Assembly (NCBI GenBank): GCA_036897485.1
Contig: JAYMTF010001141.1
Location: 1-25,933, forward strand
Direction of reading: 5' to 3'
DNA from: Pelargonium nanum
Taxonomy: Eukaryota > Streptophyta > Magnoliopsida > Geraniales > Geraniaceae
Length of the DNA: 25,933 nt
The notes under the pieces are model-generated. The model was not told the origin of the DNA. It was given only the letters and a program-made list of their open reading frames with translations, and searched no databases. Below are positions 18,751 through 25,933 of the stretch, piece by piece. A program made the translations under genes and the position numbers. Every line of letters starts with the position of its first letter. The stretch's first letter is position 1.

Positions 18751-20390
18751 GTCCAGAATAGTAAAATATGATATTTGGAAAGAAAGAACGAAACAAGAAA
18801 ACACGTGAAACTTAACGAAATTGTAATGGATGGCCACATAACCATACACGCACATGGACAAAGCAGGAGGAAATCGAAATTGCCAGTACGAATGATTGTG
18901 CTTGTTAACCCAACGGCCATGCGCTACAACGTAAGAATTTTTTTTAAAATTTACTATGTAAACCAAACTTTAAAATTAAAATTACCAACAATTCAATAAT
19001 AAAAGTTCAGTAAATTTACCAATGGCGTGTGATTCAGTTGACATGAGATTGTGAAAAAAGCTCTTGGATTTGATCCTACTAAACACACTTATAAGAAGAG
19101 AAGATAAATCTTAACTGTGATTAAGTCTTGAACTGAATTAAACCCGTGATTTAAAAGAAAGTGCAGTAAATTTTGAGGAACATTGATTTATTGTGGCCTA
19201 TCTGTGTATCTCCTTCATGGCACTATCTGAGTCTCAGTAGCAATGAATGTTGTACTGACACTACCATCTACTTATATAATTGTATGTATGTGTTTATGGT
19301 TTTTGGTATATTTATGGATTTAGGCTATTTTCACATACTATTCCTATGTGCCATGTGAATGATGTGATCACATGTGAAGGAGATATATCCCAGAAAATAT
19401 ATATAAATAAATTTGCTACCAGTCTTTTTCCAAACTTTTACCTGCTATTTTGGGGATCATGGATAATAAAAGCTTGTACATGCTTATTGATGACTCCATC
19501 AAAATATTAAATCATGGTATAAAAATATATAAATATTCTATCAAAGATTAAATGCACACTCTTTTCCTGGGACCAATTTCAATTTAACTATTATTCTATG
19601 CATTAAAGAGGTATAGTGACTTAAATTTATTGAAAAAAAGAAATAGCAGAGGACTTTGGGCCAAACTTGCAATGGAAGAACTGACGAGTAAGTGTTGGTC
19701 CCTTAAATTCGGGCCGATCCCTTGTGTCTTTTCTTTCTTTTCTTTTTCTTATTTACTCCCATAATGACAAGTGTAATCACATTTATAGAAATTGTTAATT
19801 TATTATAAATGTGGACCTTCATTAGGGTTAAAATGCAGCCCAGTAATGGAGAGATTTGTTTTCTTAAGACCCTAAACTTAAGTGGCAAAAAAAAAAATTA
19901 CAATGATTTGACATCAAAGAACTCAATTTGAGTCCTTCTAATAAAGATGCTCTAACCTCAACATCAAAACTCGTCAAAATTACCCCTAACTCATTTATTA
20001 AATATCATTCTCACGTTCAAAACGGTTCTACCAAGTCATTCGTCAATCATCATTTTCACTTTTGTTAAAAAACCAAACCTAATACAAGTTCATAATTCAA
20101 TTACACTTTCATTTTAAAAAAAATCACAACATTGCATAGGAACAAATATTGAAAATGGTTATTAGCACCGAAAAATGGCGTACGGGCTAGCCCATTCAGG
20201 TTCAGATTCAAGCATAGCCAGACGGGTCAAAAAACGCACATTTGCACTTAAACCACTTGGCCCAATATGTCTTGATATATTTTTTTAAGTTAAGTATGTC
20301 TTGATATTTATTTATTTGTTTAGGATAAATAGCTGTTTTAAATTTTAAAATTTGAAATTGAACCCTGAATAATTGAGCATTTGAGACCAG
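18751..20390. other. AT-rich non-coding stretch between MADS region and STN1
   Basis: No exon, RNA gene or transposon end is convincing here. Open frames are short and without motifs. In particular the reverse strand shows no KRRxGLxKKAxELSVLCD-type MADS sequence. Confidence 0.55.
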
Positions 20391-20401
20391 TTCCCGCCAA
20401 A
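20391..20401. promoter_or_regulatory. E2F-type site upstream of STN1
   Basis: TTCCCGCCAAA lies 56-66 bp before the STN1 ATG. On the minus strand it reads TTTGGCGGGAA, fitting the plant E2F consensus TTTSSCGS. E2F factors drive S-phase genes, which suits a telomere-replication protein. Function is inferred from motif and position only. Confidence 0.65.
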
Positions 20402-20456
20402 ATCCTGTTTGCTCAAAAGCTTCACTCCACCGATCAGTCTCAGATCTCAATCGATC

Positions 20457-20933
20457 ATGGACCGTTCACTGCACAACACCCACGCCAAGCTACTGGCCTT
20501 TGATCTCCTCTCTCTCACCCAATCCTCCTCCGATTCCACCATCTTCTCTCGCGACGGCGCTCACATCTCCCGCGTCGAAGTCGTCGGCGTTGTGACCTCC
20601 TGGGAGCACAATCCGGACAAATTCCTCAAATTCACCGTCGACGACGGCACCGGCTGTGTCACCTGCGTCTTCTGGCTCAACCACCTCGTTTCTCCCTACT
20701 TCGCTCGGCGCAATCCATTGGATGTTCGAGTAATTGCCAATGTGGCGAAGCATCGAGCATCGGAAGTGAAGCTAGGGGCGGTGATCAGAGTGCGCGGGAG
20801 GATCGGAAATTATCGAGGTCAGGTTCAGGTCACGGTCTCGGATGTTGTGGCCGAGAGGGATCCGAATGTGGAGATGCTGCATTGGCTAGATTGCGTGAGG
20901 TTGGCGCGTAAATGTTACGATGCTGCGCCTTAG
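20457..20933 (+). CDS. STN1: STN1, OB-fold subunit of the CST telomere complex
   Basis: Plant STN1 works with CTC1 and TEN1 to protect chromosome ends and assist lagging-strand telomere synthesis in the nucleus. It is a single uninterrupted 158-aa reading frame, the expected size for plant STN1, which has the OB fold but not the C-terminal winged-helix domains of animal and yeast forms. Motifs: MDRSLHNTHAKLLAFDLLSL (N-terminal helix, 1-20), ISRVEVVGVVTSWEHNPDKF (about 38-57, first OB strands), FTVDDGTGCVTCVFWLN (about 60-76), GAVIRVRGRIGNYRGQVQVT (about 112-131), EMLHWLDCVRLARKCYD (C-terminal helix). An in-frame ATG 48 bases upstream exists, but homologues start at MDRSL. The exon is clearly GC-richer than its surroundings. 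The stop TAG is directly followed by GTTAGT, so a 3' UTR intron may start there. Confidence 0.95.
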   Translation: MDRSLHNTHAKLLAFDLLSLTQSSSDSTIFSRDGAHISRVEVVGVVTSWEHNPDKFLKFTVDDGTGCVTCVFWLNHLVSPYFARRNPLDVRVIANVAKHRASEVKLGAVIRVRGRIGNYRGQVQVTVSDVVAERDPNVEMLHWLDCVRLARKCYDAAP

Positions 20934-21280
20934 GTTAGTGATTTGGTTATGTTTGCAATTTCATTTGGCGATTTGATTGTGGTTTCATTTTGTTTAGTAA
21001 TTTGGTTCCGATCTCAATTTCGCTCGGCTTGAATGTGAATTCGTTTAGGTACTGATTTGGTTTTGAATGTGAATTGTTTTTATTTTCTTCTTTAATCCTA
21101 ATTACATTTTGTTGATTTCAATTTGGTTCGGCTTGAATGTGAATTGATTTCTTTTTTTATTATCCTAATTTCATTTGGAGTTTAATGTGAATTTGTGTAC
21201 GTTAGAATTTGGTTTTGACTGCAATTTGCAATTCATTTGGAGTTAAATGCGAAGTCGTTTAGGTTAGTAACTTGATTTAT
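20934..21280 (+). repeat. STN1 3' flank with recurring short motif
   Basis: The phrase GAATGTGAATTCGTTTAGGT, in variants, recurs at about 21031, 21065, 21135, 21183 and 21246, interleaved with ATTTGGTT and TTTCATTTGG. Related copies occur at 21380 and 21936. This is an imperfect short tandem array directly behind the STN1 stop codon. Confidence 0.7.
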
Positions 21281-22269
21281 GAACTGGATTCTCTCTGTAA
21301 GAATTATGAGTTTGATGGATCAATTGACTAATATCATCAAAGCATAGCACTGACCAGCTTGGCAATTTGATTTGGTTTTGAAATGTGAAATTGTAGAGGC
21401 TCAATGTGAACTTATTGATTTGTCCTGCCCAGGGATGATTCATAAAACACAGTAGACTATTATTTTTAACTGCATGAACTCATTACATAATTCATATTTC
21501 ATAGTTAACACATTGTTAGTAGGGTGAGTTATTTAAGAATTCAATAGTTCCTTTTACGAATATTAGGTACCAAATTCATGTAAAATGTTGATGAACAGCT
21601 GTGGCGTTGATGTCGTGGAGTTGGAATTGTTCTATTTTTTCCATAAAAGTTTTCGTTCTTTAATTATGGACCATCCATTTGGTTGAGTTCTGCCATTAAT
21701 TTGGTCATCAGACTCATGTAATACATACTTTGTAGTTAACAATGTTGGCTGGGTGTGGTACATAAGAATACAAGAGTTTATGTACCATGCTAGGTCCCAA
21801 TTGTTGATGAACTAGCTGTTGTGCATGATTTTGAATTGGATTCTTTATGTAAGAAATCATGAGCTTGGTGGATCAATTGACCAATATCATCATAGGTGCG
21901 AAGCAGTGGCTGGCTTGGCGATTTCATTTGATTTTGAATGTGAAATCGTTTAGGCCAATAATTTGGTTGTGGTCATAATAAATTCTTCTGCTCAATATGA
22001 ACTTATTGATTTATCTGGTTCAGGGATGATATATAAAACACAGTAGAGCCTTTGGTCATAAGACTCATTACATAGTTGACAAATTGCTAGTTGGGTGAGG
22101 TACTATAGATTCTAGAGTTTATTTACGATGTTAGGTCCCAATTCCTGCCAATGGGCGATGAACAGCTGTGGTGCTGGAGTGAAATTGGGCTATTTAAACT
22201 GTTCAATTATTTTCTGAAGTTTTCTTTCTATATCATGGACCCTTTTTTTTTTTTTTTTGAGTTCTGCCA
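21281..22269 (+). repeat. Large imperfect tandem repeat, two full units and one partial
   Basis: Unit 1 (21281-21694) and unit 3 (21833-22269) share an ordered series of blocks: GGATTCT..TGTAAGAA, GGATCAATTGAC, AATATCATCA, TGAACTTATTGATTT, AGGGATGAT, AAAACACAGTAGA, GATGAACAGCTGTGG, ATGGACC, GAGTTCTGCCA. The intervening 21695-21832 repeats only the second part (GGTCAT.AGACTCAT, GTTGGCTGGGTG, TAGGTCCCAATT). The period is about 552 bp and identity about 75-80% by eye. A T(18) run precedes the last block. Origin unknown. Confidence 0.75.
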
Positions 22270-22710
22270 GACTGCCACATCAAATTTTGGCTACGTGGGT
22301 TCAGCCAGTGAGGATGAGTCATGATATAGTAAGAGAAGCTAAAACCACGAGATGTGAAATATGTGTATTGAAATTTATATTTGGCAGACCAAACATCAGT
22401 GACGGAAGCTGCCAAAACTTCCAAAACAGTTCATTATACATTATTGGTAAATGGTAAATGCTGCTGTCTCTTCAAATATTGTCGAGTCAAGAAGGGTAGC
22501 CTCAAATTTGAACTGAAACCATACTCTGATGCCAATCCAACATTTATTCATTTATAGCAAGTTATATATTTGACAAATTATTTGGTGGCTTGATACTTTC
22601 GTCCCATGTTCTTTTCATTCCTTATAACCACTCATTGCGAATTTTCGCAATCAATGCTAGTGGGCATAGTTTTTGACCTCTGCTTTCTTTGGTGCTTGTG
22701 ATTAATGCAG

Positions 22711-22804
22711 CGGGATGGAATTGAATTTGTCTGATCTCAAAGAATTGACTAGCTGCTGCGAGGTGGAAGCAATGCTTTGTCAAAAGCTCTTACAACTAAC
22801 TTCG
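22711..22804 (+). other. Spliced-exon-like block downstream of STN1
   Basis: A strong acceptor TGTGATTAATGCAG precedes 22711 and a donor GTACAT follows 22804. The 94 bp hold an open frame from the ATG at 22715, MELNLSDLKELTSCCEVEAM, then LCQKLLQLTS (30 codons). A second acceptor, TTTTTTCTTACTGCAG, ends at 22893, and the next exon would begin TAG, giving an immediate stop. Likely a 3' UTR exon of STN1, using the GT just after its stop as donor, or an exon of an unrecognised gene. No function can be given. Confidence 0.4.
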
Positions 22805-22893
22805 GTACATGTCCTTCACATTCGGTTATTCATATTTGTTACATGCTCCACACCTACATAATTGCTCATACTGAACATTTTTTCTTACTGCAG

Positions 22894-24620
22894 TAGTGTA
22901 CTATCTTGTTTGTGATGGATTATTCATTTCTCTGCTCCCTGCCTTTGGTTCTTATGTTGCAAGTCGTAACTTGCCCGACCTGTTTAGTTCCTATTTGTTA
23001 CGCACCATAAAAGAGAGGTTACTGTGCTGCTCTTTTCCTTCTAAGCAAAGGGCATCTGCTTAATAATCTGGCAGACTGTTAAGGCAAGAAGAAACTGTCT
23101 TAATTCAACAAAGAATTTTAGTAAACCCATCAGATCAGTCTTAAATAAAATGAACCCTAAATAGCTTGGAGTGGATAAAGACCACGTAAGTGTCTACAGT
23201 TAAGTTGTAGTATAGTGTAAAGTTTGTCAATACACTTGGAAAAGTTCCTTGGTGTCAGTTAAGTTTTTGTCTAGCTATTTCATAAAGTAATTACAAGGGT
23301 TTTTGCTTTGGTACCTATTATGTTCTCTGATATTCTCATTTGCCAAGTATGCATCAAGACAGAATCTGTCATCATTTACACCACATGGATCCTGAAAGCA
23401 TTTGTAATGATTTATACCACCTATTCTGATCTAAGAATCAAAGGATATTTTGGTCCAATAGCTATTGAAATGATCATAAACTAAGGCCTCTTTAGGTATG
23501 AACATAGATTGCATTGTGTTGCCTAAATTTCATTGATTGCCCAATATGTTGTGCAATTATTAAGGTACGAAACCATCATATGAGATAGTTACGAATAATG
23601 TTGCTGGTAGGATTGTATTATTGATGTCTTCTGTCACACATTAGAGATTATTATAAAGGTACTCTGTATTATCTATATCTCTAACTATTTAGGTAGAAAC
23701 AAGAATGGTTGGCAAGATAATTATATTATCATTTCATTTCATTATAATTGCATGGAAGAGACTTAGAGACGCAAAACATTAGGATACTAGGAGGTGTGAG
23801 GGATTGATGAAGAAAGGGTTGTTTGTTACTTAGGAGTGGAAGGAAGATAAAGATGATGAAATATGGACATAGACCTCATGATTTGATGGGCAACATGGAG
23901 GGTGATGAGGACTGAAGCAAAAATTAAAGGCTGAGGAGAGAGAGAGAGAGAGAGAGAGTGACTAGATTATTGCCTAGGTCAATGAAATGAAGATACAATA
24001 CAAACCCAAAGCTACCCTCATTTTCAACCCCAAAGTTAAAAGTTTCACATCAACATAAGCAAGTCAATTCCCTTACTTTTTCCCTTTTGAGTGTTGCTCT
24101 AGTCCTGTAAGAGAATCCCCCAAACAATTTTATTCCAACTTCAATTGGAAATAGCCTCCATTATTGCCCTTTCTCTTGTTATCAGCCTTTGAAGAAAAAC
24201 TATAATCTTACTTGCACACTCCATGCGAATATGTGATCACATACATCCAAATTTTCGTAGGTACGTATTGGCTCGCATAGAGTGTGTGATAATCTTATCC
24301 ATTCACAACCTATGATCATTGAGATGATCTAAGCATAGCTGTGGACTTGTAGACAACGTCTAGTATAGTTGTTAAATTTGGATTTTAAGCTACGAGTATG
24401 TCTTTACTTAAAACGATCATTTTTATTAGTTGTCACATCAGTAAATTATTTGAATTATGACAAGTTTTAGCTATGATTTATATTGGGTTATGGGCACGAC
24501 CTTGTAAGCTTAGTCAACTTTTCTTTATGAGTTGTTGCTTTACTAGATAAAATGACCCGCATATGTGAAAAGTCAAAACTATATAACCAATAATGATCGA
24601 CCAAGACCCATACATATATG
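22894..24620. other. Non-coding stretch right of STN1
   Basis: AT-rich with no convincing exon chain or RNA gene. The only distinct feature is the (GA)n tract. Confidence 0.55.
23934..23958 (+). repeat. (GA)n microsatellite
   Basis: An almost perfect run of about 12 GA units after GGCTGAG. Likely length-polymorphic. Confidence 0.9.
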
Positions 24621-24622
24621 TA

Positions 24623-24967
24623 GAGTTGGAAATTCGTGCGTGTTGTGTTGTGCTGAAGGTTGACGTTGTGCTGCACGACCCAACAGGAACACGACATGCT
24701 TAGTAATAGTTCTGAATAATTGAACACGAGCACGACACGTTTAACTCGATATCTAAATGAGTCATGTTGACCCAACATTTATGCACAATAGAACCAACAC
24801 ATTTGATACGATATTCATATTAATTTACAATTATATCCTTAAGTCTGCATGTCGTGCGTTAATTGCGGTTCGTGTTTTGGAAGTCCAACACAATATGGTT
24901 ACAAAATGTGATCCAAACACGCTAATTTTGTGACATATATCGTGTTACAGCCGGAATTACCATCTCC
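24623..24967. mobile_element. hAT-like MITE with terminal repeats and target duplication
   Basis: The left end GAGTTGGAAATTCGTG and the reverse complement of the right end (GGAGATGGTAATTCCGG) form imperfect terminal inverted repeats. ACATATATGTA flanks both sides (24612-24622 and 24968-24978), consistent with a target duplication, although the site is AT-rich. The interior is rich in CACGAC, GTCGTG, GACCCAACA and GTTGACC, the vocabulary of a common plant dispersed element. At 345 bp with no coding capacity, it is non-autonomous. Assignment to hAT is tentative. Confidence 0.65.
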
Positions 24968-24978
24968 ACATATATGTA

Positions 24979-25857
24979 TACGTATAGGTGTGTGTATATG
25001 GGGGAGAATATTAGGAGTAGTGGGTCTATATCAGAGGCTACGTCATCCAAGTACACAAGAGGAATAGGAGGTGATGTCTTGAAGTTTGAACATTTGAGTA
25101 GTTCCTTTCCTTTGCAGATAGCACAGTTTGTGAAGTAAAAAATGACACAATGAGAAAGCCTATTGGGATTAAGGTAAAGCCCAAAATTGACATCCTATAA
25201 ATAAATATTTGGGTTTTGGGTAAGAGAAAAGAGAGGGTGGCATAAGTGGGTGGTTTTAAAAGCTGAAAAGCAAAAGAAACAGAAAGGAAATGTAATGTAA
25301 TGTAATTCCCTCCAAGAAGACAAGATTTAGATACTTTGCTCAAAGTTAAGTACAATTCAAAGATCATAGTATTTGTTTTTTTGACTGCCTTGTTACTCTT
25401 TCAATGATTTCTAGTTCATTTTCCCTAGGACACTTGTGTCCTTTTATGTGTTCTACAACTTTTCTTATTTATGATGCTAATTTATTGATCTCTTTTTGTG
25501 CCCATTGCTCTTGCTCATGATTGTTTTGGCCTCTAAATTGTTATGATTAGACTATTTTGGTACTTGAATTAAACTTAAATATAGTCCTTTTATTATTTAA
25601 AACAAACAAGATAACTTTAACGTGAAATATTGTTAACTTGACGTGATGTTAAAAATAAACTAGAAATGTGAAATTACACAATCAACGATGACCAAAAAGC
25701 AATAATGAGTCCGCGCACTTTGTGTAATTAATATTTTTTTTTTGTTTACAATTGTTAAATTTTTGTTCGGTAAACTAGAAATGAGTTAATTATACAATTA
25801 ACACTGATGTAGCATAACAATCCAGTTTAAGGTTTATCGCCCTCTCTATAAGTATAT
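24979..25857. other. Non-coding right-hand stretch
   Basis: AT-rich. A minus-strand open frame of 109 codons (25038-25367) shows no motif and looks like chance. A short TGTAA repeat lies at 25291-25305. No gene supported. Confidence 0.5.
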
Positions 25858-25933
25858 TTAGAGGGTGTTTGGATTAGTTTCTCCAAAATAGCTGATAAGC
25901 AGGTAGAGCTTATGAGCATTAATGTGCTCCGAC
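25858..25933 (+). mobile_element. Possible MITE terminus cut by the window edge
   Basis: GAGGGTGTTTGGATTAG followed by CTCC..AAATAGCTGATAAGC is the wording of the ends of a widespread plant non-autonomous DNA transposon group (GGGTGTTTGGATT...CTTATAAGC). The element would continue to the right of the window. Confidence 0.45.

Noticed and set aside
25038..25367. 109-codon minus-strand frame near the right edge
   Set aside because: Low-complexity hydrophobic translation of AT-rich DNA, no motif or splice partner.
1..25933. CRISPR array, operon structure or bacterial-type defence system
   Set aside because: Introns, SINE and MITEs show plant nuclear DNA; no regularly spaced short repeats or polycistronic gene packing exist.

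Overview
The window is nuclear DNA of a flowering plant, almost certainly a eudicot. It is AT-rich, its genes are split by many short GT-AG introns, and it holds typical plant families: an SVP-type MADS-box gene, a plant Rab GDI, a plant-type STN1 and an MDP-1 phosphatase. It also carries plant transposon debris (SINE, miniature LTR element, Stowaway-, CACTA- and hAT-like pieces). The species cannot be named from the sequence.

Layout, left to right. (1) 1-453, minus: first exon of a magnesium-dependent phosphatase 1 (MDP-1) gene that runs off the left edge; its first intron carries a SINE cut by the window boundary. (2) 1414-10555, minus: a ULP2-type SUMO protease gene of at least 17 exons, reconstructed in frame (about 712 aa). 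Near its 5' end is a family of 66-bp exons, four intact and one decayed. The decayed copy has a miniature LTR element and a SINE inserted next to each other at its splice acceptor. (3) 11408-14450, minus: a complete 13-exon Rab GDP-dissociation inhibitor, 445 aa, with no defect. (4) 15625-17346, minus: six exons of an SVP/JOINTLESS-clade MADS-box gene, from the I region to the C-terminus. The MADS-domain exon is not in the window. (5) 20457-20933, plus: an intronless STN1 (CST telomere complex) gene with an E2F-type site about 60 bp upstream. (6) 20934-25933: no firm gene; an imperfect repeat array, one spliced-exon-like block, a (GA)n tract, an hAT-like MITE with terminal repeats and target duplication, and a transposon-like end at the right edge.

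The genes do not form a functional unit; they are independent plant genes (phosphatase, deSUMOylation, vesicle traffic, flowering regulation, telomere capping). The most unusual locus is the ULP2-like gene: tandem symmetric exons, an Asp-to-Asn change at the expected catalytic acid, a GC-AG intron and a short central region. The second is the MADS-less SVP gene. Either its first intron exceeds 8.5 kb and contains STN1 in antisense, or the gene has lost its DNA-binding exon. I found no evidence of a wholly new multi-gene system.
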